Source of the DNA: Duganella sp. 1224
GTDB taxonomy: Bacteria; Pseudomonadota; Gammaproteobacteria; Burkholderiales; Burkholderiaceae_D
NCBI RefSeq assembly: GCF_013408245.1
Contig: NZ_JACBYS010000010.1
Span: 1 to 64,000 of the forward strand
Direction: 5' to 3'
Length of the DNA stretch: 64,000 nucleotides
A model generated the notes under the pieces. That model worked only from the letters and a program-made list of their open reading frames with translations. It ran no database searches and was not told where the DNA came from. The stretch's first letter is position 1; each line of letters opens with the position of its first letter. Shown one piece after another: positions 48,390 to 57,670 of the stretch. A program made the translations under genes and the position numbers.

Positions 48390-49865
48390 ATGTTCAAACA
48401 GATGAAAATGGAGACCCGGCTGCATGCCGGCTTTGGCCTGGTTGTCGCGCTGGTTGTCGTGCTGGGCATCATCGCCTTTAGCAAGCTGACCTCCCTGCAC
48501 AACCAATGGAACGACTTTGAAAACATCACGCTGGCGCGCAAGAACGCCGTGCTGGAGGCGGTGACCGCGCATGGCCGCGCGGTGCGCCACTTCAAGAACT
48601 ACATCCTGCGCGGGCCGGACAGCAATGTCCAGTTCCGCAGCGAGCTGGCTGTCATAGACAAAGAGATGGGAGCCTACCGCGATGCCGGTCCGCTGACGCC
48701 GGAGGAGCAGGGCCTGCTGGCCGAGGTGCTGGCCGGCGTCAAGGCCTATGACCACAGCATGTCCCAGCTGGAGGCCATGCACGAGAAAGGCATGACGGCG
48801 CTGGAGATGGACAAGAACATCAAGGGCGCCGACGAAGCCATCGCCGCCGCCTTCCGCAAGCTGCTCAAGGTGAACGAGACCGAGACCAGTCGCGAGTCCG
48901 ACGCCATGACCGACGTCACCAACTCCGCCAAGCAGATGATATTGGCGGTGGATGTGGTGATCGCGATACTCGGTTGCGTGCTGGCGCTGTGGCTGGCGCG
49001 CAGCCTGGCGGCGATCGTGCGCGATGTGCAGGTGGTGGTAGCCGGTTTGTCCAGTGCATCGCAGGAAGTCAGCGCGACGGCGCAGTCGCTGTCGCAGGCG
49101 GCCAGCGAGCAGGCCGCCGGCGTGGAGGAAACCAGCGCCTCGATCGAGCAGATGACGGCGTCGATCGCGCAGAACACCGAGAACGCCAAGATCACCGACG
49201 GCATCGCCACGCAGGCGGCGGTGGAGGCGGCGCGCGGCGGCGAGGTGGTCAAGGCCACCGCGTCGGCCATGAAGCAAATCGCCGGCAAGATCGGCATCAT
49301 CGACGATATCGCCTACCAGACCAATCTGCTGGCGCTGAACGCGGCCATCGAGGCGGCGCGCGCCGGCGAGCATGGCAAGGGTTTCGCGGTGGTGGCGGCC
49401 GAGGTGCGCAAGCTGGCGGAACGCAGCCAGGTAGCGGCGCAGGAGATCGGCGAGGTGGCGGCGGACAGCGTCAAACTGGCGGAGCAGGCCGGCGAGATGT
49501 TCGACCAGCTGGCGCCGAATATCCGCAAGACCTCGGAGCTGGTGCAGGAGATTACGGCGGCGTCGGAGGAGCAGTCGTCCGGGGTGCGGCAGATTAACGG
49601 CGCGGTGATTCAGCTGAGCGAAACGACGCAGGTGAATGCGGCCAGCTCGGAGGAACTGGCGGCGACGTCGGAAGAGATGAGCGCGCAGGCGGATCAGCTG
49701 CGGCGGTTGATGGCGGTGTTCAAGCAGTACGCGGTGGATGACGGGCCGAGGGTGTCCTTGCGCCGGCCGGCGGTGCTGAAGGCCGCGAACCCCGCGCGGC
49801 CGGCGCGCGCGGTCGGGTTGGCGGCGGACAGCACCCCGGACGAAACCAAGTTCACGCGGTTCTGA
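48390..49865 (+). CDS. Methyl-accepting chemotaxis protein (second receptor)
   Basis: This 491-aa protein has membrane segments at about 12-32 and 186-206, with a periplasmic sensor of about 150 residues between them that starts with FSKLTSLHNQWNDFE. The signalling domain is almost the same as that of the preceding receptor at protein and DNA level around the hairpin tip. The C-terminus is KFTRF, again an aromatic pentapeptide. AAGGAG 9 nt before ATG 48390 decides the start. A 94-bp gap with nested dyads suggests separate control from the upstream genes. Confidence 0.93.
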   Translation: MFKQMKMETRLHAGFGLVVALVVVLGIIAFSKLTSLHNQWNDFENITLARKNAVLEAVTAHGRAVRHFKNYILRGPDSNVQFRSELAVIDKEMGAYRDAGPLTPEEQGLLAEVLAGVKAYDHSMSQLEAMHEKGMTALEMDKNIKGADEAIAAAFRKLLKVNETETSRESDAMTDVTNSAKQMILAVDVVIAILGCVLALWLARSLAAIVRDVQVVVAGLSSASQEVSATAQSLSQAASEQAAGVEETSASIEQMTASIAQNTENAKITDGIATQAAVEAARGGEVVKATASAMKQIAGKIGIIDDIAYQTNLLALNAAIEAARAGEHGKGFAVVAAEVRKLAERSQVAAQEIGEVAADSVKLAEQAGEMFDQLAPNIRKTSELVQEITAASEEQSSGVRQINGAVIQLSETTQVNAASSEELAATSEEMSAQADQLRRLMAVFKQYAVDDGPRVSLRRPAVLKAANPARPARAVGLAADSTPDETKFTRF

Positions 49866-49892
49866 CTCCTACCCCGCACGGCGCTCCGCCGC

Positions 49893-49922
49893 GGGGTCAG
49901 ACCCCGTACGGGGTCTGACCCC
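49893..49922. repeat. Perfect 30-bp palindrome with GGGGTCAG ends
   Basis: GGGGTCAGACCCCGT (49893-49907) is followed by its exact reverse complement to 49922. The GGGGTCAG/CTGACCCC termini are shared with the 31-bp inverted repeat at 12821-12898. A second small stem CCCCGC/GCGGGG spans 49872-49896. Located between convergent genes, it may help terminate both, but it has no T-run. Confidence 0.8.
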
Positions 49923-49940
49923 TCTGTCGTAGTGCGGGTT

Positions 49941-50756
<816 letters not shown>

Positions 50757-50788
50757 GCACTATCTCCTCAAATGTGGTGGTGAGCGCG

Positions 50789-50817
50789 ATCATCGGCCAA
50801 GCACACAAACAGGTCAA
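50789..50817 (-). promoter_or_regulatory. sigma70 promoter of the methyltransferase gene
   Basis: On the minus strand, -35 TTGACC (50817-50812), a spacer of 17 bp, and -10 GATGAT (50794-50789). The start would lie about 25 nt before the ribosome site. The -35 is near consensus. Confidence 0.65.
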
Positions 50818-50849
50818 GTGAAACAGGCGTCCGCACTGCCCCGGTGCGC

Positions 50850-50900
50850 GGACACATCGCGGACACCGACCGGACACCGGCGCGGACACCCGTGCGGACA
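50850..50900. promoter_or_regulatory. Five helically phased GGACA boxes (candidate activator array)
   Basis: GGACA occurs at 50850, 50861, 50872, 50884 and 50896, all in the same orientation with periods of 11, 11, 12 and 12 bp, each within a wider (C/G)GGACAC(C/A) context. This is about one turn of DNA per box, as in direct-repeat sites of OmpR-type regulators. The array ends 23 bp before the -35 of the tldD-like operon and starts 32 bp beyond the -35 of the divergent gene. Confidence 0.65.
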
Positions 50901-50923
50901 TCCAACACAATCAAAACAGACAC

Positions 50924-50952
50924 TTGCACAACAATTGTCGATGGCATACATT
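50924..50952 (+). promoter_or_regulatory. sigma70 promoter of the TldD/TldE-MoxR operon
   Basis: -35 TTGCAC (50924-50929), 17-bp spacer, -10 TACATT (50947-50952). The predicted start near 50959 gives a leader of about 100 nt before ATG 51060. Confidence 0.6.
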
Positions 50953-51059
50953 TTGCAGACTGCTTTCCCCGATCCGCCGCAAACATCGGCAAATCAATAG
51001 AACAGGCGACGGATATTCAGCCAAATGGGCGGCTGGCCCACAACAATGTTGGAGATACT

Positions 51060-52697
51060 ATGGAACGACGTGCTTTCCTCAATATCAGTAGTCTGGCTCT
51101 GGGCACCATGCTGCTGCCCGCCTTTGGTCGCGCCATCGCCGCCGAAGAACTGCTCGCGCCAGTGGATGTGAAGTTCAAAAAAGCCCTGGCCGATACCGCG
51201 ATGACGGCCGCCACCCAGGCCGGCGCCTCCTACTGCGACGTGCGCGTGGGCCGCTACCTGAACCAGTTCATCACCACCCGTGACCTGAACGTGGAAAACG
51301 TCACCAACACCGAATCGGCCGGCGTCGGCGTGCGCGTGATCGCCGGCGGCGCCTATGGCTTTGCTGCCACCAACGACATGACGCCGGACGGCGTGGCGGC
51401 CGCCGCGCGCCAGGCCGTGGCCATCGCCAAGGCCAACGCCAAGCTGCAAACCGAACCGCTGATCCTGGCGCCGGTCAAGGGCGTGGGCGAAGTGTCGTGG
51501 GCCACGCCGATCGCCAAGGACTGGCGCACGGTGCCCATCAAGGACAAGGCCGAGCTGCTGATTGCCGCCAACAAGGCCGGCATGGACGGCGGCGCCAGCT
51601 TCATGCAGTCCTTGCTGTTCCAGGTGAACCAGCAGAAGTACTTCGCTTCCACCGACGGCTCCTACATCGACCAGGACGTGCACCGCCTGTGGGTGCCGTT
51701 CTTCGCCACCGCCGTCGACCAGAAGGAAAACAAGTTCCGCTCGCGCCAGGGCCTGTCGGCGCCGGTCGGCATGGGCTACGAATACCTGGACGCGCGCCCC
51801 GAGCACAAGCTGCAGGCCGCCGGCGGCGTCACCACGCTGTACACCAAGTCCTACGACATCATCGAAGACGCGCGCCTGGCCGGCAAGCAGGCCAAGTCCA
51901 AGCTGAAGGCCAAGTCGGTGGAGCCGGGCAAATACGACCTGGTGCTGACGCCGGAGCACCTGTGGCTGACCATCCACGAATCGGTCGGCCACCCGACCGA
52001 GCTGGATCGCGTGCTGGGCTACGAGGCCAATTACGCCGGCACCAGCTTCGCCACGCTAGATAAGTGGCAGACCAAGAAGTTCAAATACGGCTCTGACCTG
52101 GTCAACATCGTGGCCGACAAGACCACGCCTGGTTCGCTGGGCGCGGTCGGCTACGACGACGAAGGCGTCAAGTGCAAGAACTGGGACATCATCAAGGACG
52201 GCATCCTGGTCAACTACCAAGCCACGCGCGACCAGGCCCACATCATCGGCGAGAAGGAATCGCACGGCTGCTCGTACGCGGACAACTGGGCCAATGTGCA
52301 GTTCCAGCGCATGCCGAACGTGTCGCTCAAGGCCGGCAAGAAGAAGATGACGCCGGACGAGATGATCAAGGACGTCAAGAAGGGCATCTACATCGTCGGC
52401 GACGGTTCCTTCTCGATCGACCAGCAGCGCTACAACTTCCAGTTCGGCGGCCAGCTGTTCTACGAAATCAAGAACGGCAAGATCGGCCAGCAGCTGGAGG
52501 ACGTGGCTTATCAGTCCAACACCCAGGAGTTCTGGAATGCCTGCGTGGGTATTTGCGACGAGCGCGATTGGCGCATGGGCGGCTCCTTCTTCGACGGCAA
52601 GGGCCAGCCACCGCAAGTGTCCATCGTGTCGCACGGCGCGTCGACGACGCGCTTCAACGGCATCAACGTGATCAACACCGCCCGCAAGATCGGCTAA
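51060..52697 (+). CDS. TldD-like metalloprotease, copy 1, with Tat-type signal
   Basis: This 545-aa protein starts MERRAFLNISSLALGTMLLPAFG, a twin-arginine-like signal, so export is likely. The TldD/PmbA fold follows, with the metal motif HESVGH (H306, E307, H311) in IHESVGHPTELDRVLGYEANYAGTSF (shorter: IHESVGHPTELD). In E. coli, TldD with TldE degrades unfolded peptides and trims the microcin B17 leader. GGAG precedes ATG 51060. The partner gene follows after 21 bp. A second complete copy lies 1.4 kb downstream. Confidence 0.92.
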   Translation: MERRAFLNISSLALGTMLLPAFGRAIAAEELLAPVDVKFKKALADTAMTAATQAGASYCDVRVGRYLNQFITTRDLNVENVTNTESAGVGVRVIAGGAYGFAATNDMTPDGVAAAARQAVAIAKANAKLQTEPLILAPVKGVGEVSWATPIAKDWRTVPIKDKAELLIAANKAGMDGGASFMQSLLFQVNQQKYFASTDGSYIDQDVHRLWVPFFATAVDQKENKFRSRQGLSAPVGMGYEYLDARPEHKLQAAGGVTTLYTKSYDIIEDARLAGKQAKSKLKAKSVEPGKYDLVLTPEHLWLTIHESVGHPTELDRVLGYEANYAGTSFATLDKWQTKKFKYGSDLVNIVADKTTPGSLGAVGYDDEGVKCKNWDIIKDGILVNYQATRDQAHIIGEKESHGCSYADNWANVQFQRMPNVSLKAGKKKMTPDEMIKDVKKGIYIVGDGSFSIDQQRYNFQFGGQLFYEIKNGKIGQQLEDVAYQSNTQEFWNACVGICDERDWRMGGSFFDGKGQPPQVSIVSHGASTTRFNGINVINTARKIG

Positions 52698-52718
52698 GGC
52701 CCGGAGAGAGAGACAACC

Positions 52719-54056
52719 ATGAAATTCCTGAGTCAAGAAGAGACCAAGCGTATCAGCGACAAGGTGCTGTCCCTGACCAAAGCGGATCAGTGCGAAGTGA
52801 CCATCAACGGCAGCCGCAAGGGCAATATCCGCTACGCGCGCAACGCCGTATCCACCGCCGGCCTGATTGAAGACACGCAGCTGGTGGTGTCGGTCGCCTT
52901 CGGCAAAAAACAGGGCACGGCATCGATCAACGAGTTTGACGAGAAGTCGCTGGAAAAAGCCGTGCGCCGCGCCGAGGATCTGGCGCGCCTGGCCCCGGAA
53001 AATCCGGAGTTCATGCCCACGCCGACCAAGCAGGAATACAAGGCCTCGCAGACCTTTTTCCAGAAGACTGCCGACATCGACCCGGAGTTCCGCGCCCAGG
53101 TGGCGGCGTACAGCATCGAGAACTCGCGCAAGAACAAGCTGGTGGCGGCGGGCTTCTTCACCGACGGCACGCAGTTCACTTCCATCGCCAACTCCAACGG
53201 CGTGTTCGGCTATCAGACCGATACGGGCCTGGATTTCACGCTGACGGTGCGCACCGAAGACGGCCGCGGTTCCGGCTGGGTCAAGCGCAGCGTGGGCGAC
53301 GTCAGCAAGTTCGACGCGCGTGCCGCCTCGGATGTCGCCATCGAAAAGGCCCTGAACTCGGTCGATGCGAAAGCGCTGGAGCCGGGCCGCTACACCGTGA
53401 TCCTGGAACCTGCCGCCACCTCGGATGTACTGGCGTACATGTTCAATTCCTTCGACGCCCGCTCGGCCGACGAGGGCCGCAGCTTCCTGTCGAAGAAGGG
53501 CGGCGGCAACCGCCTGGGCGAAAAGCTGTTCGATGAGCAGGTCAACGTGTGGGCCGACCCGTGGGACAAGGATGTCGCCGTGCTGCCGTGGGATACCGGC
53601 AGCATGCTGGCGCGCGAACGCCAGGACATCATCAAGAACGGCCGCATCGCCAACCTGGATTACTCGCAGTACTGGGCCAAGAAGCAGGGCAAGCGCGCCA
53701 TCGGCACGCCGGGCAATATCATCATGGCCGGCACCAACAAGTCGACCCAGGAGCTGATCGCCAATACCAAGAAGGGCATCCTGGTCACGCGTACCTGGTA
53801 CATCCGCATGGTGGATCCGCAGTCGGTGCTGCTGACCGGCCTGACGCGCGACGGCACCTTCTACATCGAGAACGGCAAGATCAAGCACCCGATCAAGAAC
53901 TTCCGCTTCAACGAAAGCCCGGTGTCGATGCTGAACAACATCGATGAAATCGGCAAGCCGGAGATTCTGTCGGGCGACGAGTCGCAGTTCCAGTTGCTGA
54001 TACCGGCGATGAAGGTGCGCGACTTTAACTTCACGTCGCTGTCGGACGCGGTGTAA
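52719..54056 (+). CDS. TldE/PmbA-like partner, copy 1
   Basis: This 445-aa member of the TldD/PmbA family lacks the HExxxH motif, as does the non-catalytic TldE partner in E. coli. Recognisable parts are GNIRYARNAVSTAGL near the start, DEGRSFLSKKGGGNRLGEKLFDE in the middle and VTRTWYIRMVDPQS near the end. No signal peptide is visible, unlike the TldD-like protein next to it. GGAGAGAGAG precedes the ATG. Confidence 0.9.
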   Translation: MKFLSQEETKRISDKVLSLTKADQCEVTINGSRKGNIRYARNAVSTAGLIEDTQLVVSVAFGKKQGTASINEFDEKSLEKAVRRAEDLARLAPENPEFMPTPTKQEYKASQTFFQKTADIDPEFRAQVAAYSIENSRKNKLVAAGFFTDGTQFTSIANSNGVFGYQTDTGLDFTLTVRTEDGRGSGWVKRSVGDVSKFDARAASDVAIEKALNSVDAKALEPGRYTVILEPAATSDVLAYMFNSFDARSADEGRSFLSKKGGGNRLGEKLFDEQVNVWADPWDKDVAVLPWDTGSMLARERQDIIKNGRIANLDYSQYWAKKQGKRAIGTPGNIIMAGTNKSTQELIANTKKGILVTRTWYIRMVDPQSVLLTGLTRDGTFYIENGKIKHPIKNFRFNESPVSMLNNIDEIGKPEILSGDESQFQLLIPAMKVRDFNFTSLSDAV

Positions 54057-54058
54057 GC

Positions 54059-55696
54059 ATGGAGCGGCGTTCATTTCTCAAGGTAGGCGCCGTCGCTGGC
54101 GGCAGCCTGCTGGTGCCGGTGTTCGGCAACGCGATTGCGGCCGAGGAGCTGCTCAATCCCATGGCTGTGCAGTTCAAGAAATCGCTGGCCGACGCCGCGA
54201 TGAACGCCGCGACCAAGGCCGGTGCGTCGTATTGCGACGTGCGCATCGGCCGTTACCTGAACCAGTTCATCACCACGCGCGACCTCAACGTGGAGAACAT
54301 CGTCAACACCGAATCGTCCGGCGTGGGCGTGCGCGTGATCGCCGGTGGCGCCTACGGCTTCTGCTCGACCAACGTGATGACGCTGGACGCGGTGGCCGAC
54401 GCGGCGCGCCAGGCGGTGGCCATCGCCAAGGCCAATGCGCGCCTGCAAACCGAGCCGGTGGTGCTGGCGCCGGTCAAAGGCGTGGGCGAGGTGGCGTGGG
54501 CCACGCCGTTCAAAAAGGACTGGCGCTCGGTGCCGATCAAGGACAAGGCAGACATGCTGCTGGCCGCGAACAAGGCCGGCCTGGACGCCGGCGCCAGCTT
54601 CATGGCGGCCAACCTGTTCCAGGTGAACCAGCAGAAGTACTTCGCGTCCACCGATGGTTCCTACATCGATCAGGACATCCATCGTCTGTGGTCGCCGTTC
54701 ACCGCCACGGCGGTCGACAAGGCCAGCGGCAAGTTCCGCACGCGTGACGGTCTGTCGTCGCCGGCCAGCATGGGCTTCGAGTTCTTCGACTGCAAACCGG
54801 AGAACCGCGTCAAGGCAGCGGGCGGCGTCACCACGCTGTACAAGGGCGCTTACGATCTGATCGAGGACGCGCGCGCGGCAGGCCGCCAGGCGCGCGAGAA
54901 GCTGACCGCCAAGACGGTCGAACCGGGCAAGTACGACCTGGTGCTGTCGCCGGAACACCTGTTCCTGACCATCCACGAATCGGTCGGCCACGCCACCGAG
55001 CTGGATCGCGTGCTGGGCTACGAGGCCAATTACGCCGGCACCAGCTTCGCCACGCTGGATAAGTGGAAGTCGAAGAATTTCAAGTACGGTTCGGATCTGG
55101 TCAACATCGTCGCCGACAAGACCACGCCGGCGTCGCTGGGTCTCGTCGCCTATGACGATGAAGGCGTGGCGGCCAAGCGCTGGGACCTGATCCGCAACGG
55201 CATCCTGGTCAACTACCAGGCCACGCGCGACCAGGCGGCCATTATCGGCGAGAAGGAATCGCAGGGCTGCTCGTATGCGGACAGCTGGAGCAGCGTGCAG
55301 TTCCAGCGCATGCCCAACGTGTCGCTGGAGGCGGGCAAGAAGAAGCTGACGCCGGACGAGATGGTCAAGGATGTCAAGAAGGGCATCTACATCATGGGAC
55401 GCGGCTCGTACTCGATCGATCAGCAGCGCTACAACTTTCAGTTTGGCGGCCAACTGTACTTCGAAATCAGGAACGGCAAGATCGTCAACCAGCTGGAAGA
55501 CGTGGCCTATCAGTCGAATACGCAGGAATTCTGGAACGCCTGCACGGCGCTGTGCGATGAACGCGACTGGCGCATGGGCGGTTCGTTCTTCGACGGTAAA
55601 GGCCAGCCTAGCCAGGTGAGCGCCGTATCCCATGGCTCGCCAACCACGCGCTTCAATGGTATCAACGTGATTAACACCGCCCGCAAGATTGGATAA
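54059..55696 (+). CDS. TldD-like metalloprotease, copy 2, with Tat signal
   Basis: This 545-aa protein is the same length as copy 1 and highly similar throughout, with the HESVGH motif at the same residues (H306, E307, H311). The N-terminus MERRSFLKVGAVAGGSLLVP is a textbook twin-arginine signal (RRSFLK). It starts 2 nt after the copy 1 partner ends, with no own ribosome site, so it is translationally coupled. The substitutions relative to copy 1 are spread over the protein, which suggests an old duplication. Confidence 0.92.
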   Translation: MERRSFLKVGAVAGGSLLVPVFGNAIAAEELLNPMAVQFKKSLADAAMNAATKAGASYCDVRIGRYLNQFITTRDLNVENIVNTESSGVGVRVIAGGAYGFCSTNVMTLDAVADAARQAVAIAKANARLQTEPVVLAPVKGVGEVAWATPFKKDWRSVPIKDKADMLLAANKAGLDAGASFMAANLFQVNQQKYFASTDGSYIDQDIHRLWSPFTATAVDKASGKFRTRDGLSSPASMGFEFFDCKPENRVKAAGGVTTLYKGAYDLIEDARAAGRQAREKLTAKTVEPGKYDLVLSPEHLFLTIHESVGHATELDRVLGYEANYAGTSFATLDKWKSKNFKYGSDLVNIVADKTTPASLGLVAYDDEGVAAKRWDLIRNGILVNYQATRDQAAIIGEKESQGCSYADSWSSVQFQRMPNVSLEAGKKKLTPDEMVKDVKKGIYIMGRGSYSIDQQRYNFQFGGQLYFEIRNGKIVNQLEDVAYQSNTQEFWNACTALCDERDWRMGGSFFDGKGQPSQVSAVSHGSPTTRFNGINVINTARKIG

Positions 55697-55699
55697 CAG

Positions 55700-57037
55700 A
55701 TGAAGATGCTGAATCAGGAAGAAGCAAAACGCATTTGCGACAAGCTGATGTCCTTGTCCAAGGCGGACGAGTGCCGCGTGCAGATCAGCGGCGCGCGCAA
55801 TGGCAATATCCGCTATGCGCGCAACGCGGTGTCCACGGCCGGCCTGGCGCAGAACACGCAGCTGACGGTGAGCGTCGCTTTCGGCAAGCGCCAGGGCACG
55901 GCGTCCATCAACGAGTTTGACGACAAGTCGCTGGAAAAGGTGATCCGCCGCGCCGAAGACGTGGCGCGCCTGGCGCCGGAAAATCCGGAGTTCCAGCCGG
56001 CCATCAAGAAGCAGGAGTACAAGCCATCCGCCACCTTCAGTGAGGCCACGGCGGCCATCGATCCGGAATACCGCGCCGAAGTTGCGGCGCTGAGCATCAA
56101 CTCGGCGCGCAAGCAGGGGCTGGTGGCGGCGGGCTTCTTCAGCGATACCACCGGCTTTGAAACCGTGGCCAATTCGAACGGCGTGTTCGGCTACCAGACC
56201 TTGAGCAACCTGGGTTTCACCGTCACCACGCGGACCGAGGACGGGCGCGGCTCCGGCTGGGTGACGCGCTCCGCCAACGACGCCCGCAAGTTCGACGCGC
56301 GCGAGGCTTCCGAGATCGCCATCGAAAAGGCGCTGAAGTCGGTTGATGCGAAGGCGCTGGAACCGGGCCGCTACACCGTCATCCTGGAGCCGGCGGCGAC
56401 GTCGGAAATCATCGGCCGCATGTTCGGCGCCTTCGATGCGCGTCAGGCCGACGAGGGCCGCAGCTTCCTGTCGAAAAAGGGCGGCGGCAATCGCCTGGGC
56501 GAGAAGCTGTTTGATGAACAGGTCAACATCTGGGCCGATCCGTGGAATCCGGACGTGCCGGTGCTGCCGTGGGATGGCCAGGCTATGCTGGCGCGCGAGC
56601 GCGCGGATGTGGTCAAGGGCGGCAAGATCGCCTCGCTGGATTACACGCGCTACTGGGCAGAGAAGCAGGGGCAGCGCGCGACCGGCCGTCATGGCAACAT
56701 GATCATGTCCGGCGGCGGCAAGTCGACCGAGGAGCTGATTGCCTCGACCAAAAAGGGAATACTTGTCACGCGCACCTGGTATATCCGCATGGTCGATCCG
56801 CAGTCGCTGCTGCTGACCGGCCTCACGCGCGACGGCACCTTCTACATCGAGAACGGCAAGATCAAGCACCCGGTGAAGAACTTCCGCTTCAACGAAAGCC
56901 CGGTGTCGATGCTGAACAATATCGATGAACTGGGCAAGCCGGTGGTGATCGGCGGCGACGAAGTGCGCTATCAGATGCTGATTCCGCCGATGAAGGTGCG
57001 CGACTTTAACTTCACGTCCCTGTCGGACGCGGTGTAA
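55700..57037 (+). CDS. TldE/PmbA-like partner, copy 2
   Basis: This 445-aa protein is the same length as the first partner and closely similar; the last 10 residues (DFNFTSLSDAV region) are identical. No HExxxH and no signal peptide. It starts 3 nt after the copy 2 TldD-like gene. Together the four genes form two complete heterodimer pairs. Confidence 0.9.
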   Translation: MKMLNQEEAKRICDKLMSLSKADECRVQISGARNGNIRYARNAVSTAGLAQNTQLTVSVAFGKRQGTASINEFDDKSLEKVIRRAEDVARLAPENPEFQPAIKKQEYKPSATFSEATAAIDPEYRAEVAALSINSARKQGLVAAGFFSDTTGFETVANSNGVFGYQTLSNLGFTVTTRTEDGRGSGWVTRSANDARKFDAREASEIAIEKALKSVDAKALEPGRYTVILEPAATSEIIGRMFGAFDARQADEGRSFLSKKGGGNRLGEKLFDEQVNIWADPWNPDVPVLPWDGQAMLARERADVVKGGKIASLDYTRYWAEKQGQRATGRHGNMIMSGGGKSTEELIASTKKGILVTRTWYIRMVDPQSLLLTGLTRDGTFYIENGKIKHPVKNFRFNESPVSMLNNIDELGKPVVIGGDEVRYQMLIPPMKVRDFNFTSLSDAV

Positions 57038-57044
57038 AGCGGCT

Positions 57045-57668
57045 GTGGCTTCCTACGATTTCTATTTCACGCGCCTGACCTACGAGTCGGGCGACTGGGA
57101 TGTGGATGTCCGCATGCCCAGCAACGTACTGAACTCGCTGGTGGAGTACACCACCTTGCGGGTCGATCCCGTCGAGCGCATCGTTGCGCTGTCCGACCCG
57201 AAAATGCTGGAGGCGCCGTTCTGCTATTTCGCCGGCCACAAGCTGGTGCAGTTCACGGCGGCAGAGCGCAAGAATCTGGAGCGCTACATCAAGGGCGGCG
57301 GCTTCCTGTTCGTGGACGACTGCAATCACGACATCGATGGGCTGTTCGCGAAATCGTTCGAGGCCGAAATCGGTCGCATCTTCGGGCCGAAGGCGCTGCA
57401 CAAGATCCCCAACAACCATCCGATCTATTCGAGCTTCTTCAAGTTTGAAGACGGGCCGCCCAACACCGCCGTGGAGCTGAACGGCTGGGGCGACGATCTG
57501 GTGCACGACTATCTGAAGGCGGTCGAGGTGGGCGGCCGCGTGCGGCTTTTGTACAGCAACAAGGACTATGGCTGCGAGTGGGATTACGACTTCCGCAACA
57601 AGCGTTTCCTCGCGGTCGATAACACCCGCTTTGCGGTCAATATCATTCAATATGCGTTGGGAGCGTAG
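57045..57668 (+). CDS. DUF4159 domain protein
   Basis: This 207-aa protein starts at GTG 57045, 7 nt after the preceding stop. Features of DUF4159 are YDFYFTRLTYESGDWDVD, LERYIKGGGFLFVDDCNHDI and the C-terminal FAVNIIQYAL. The fold is thought to be related to glutamine-amidotransferase-like domains, without a catalytic cysteine here. DUF4159 proteins commonly accompany MoxR and DUF58 genes. No signal peptide is seen. Molecular role unknown. Confidence 0.85.
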   Translation: MASYDFYFTRLTYESGDWDVDVRMPSNVLNSLVEYTTLRVDPVERIVALSDPKMLEAPFCYFAGHKLVQFTAAERKNLERYIKGGGFLFVDDCNHDIDGLFAKSFEAEIGRIFGPKALHKIPNNHPIYSSFFKFEDGPPNTAVELNGWGDDLVHDYLKAVEVGGRVRLLYSNKDYGCEWDYDFRNKRFLAVDNTRFAVNIIQYALGA

Positions 57669-57670
57669 TT

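Noticed and set aside
50850..50900. GGACA array as a CRISPR or origin iteron array
   Set aside because: Units are only 5-9 bp with 11-12 bp period, no spacers of CRISPR length, no cas or replication genes nearby.
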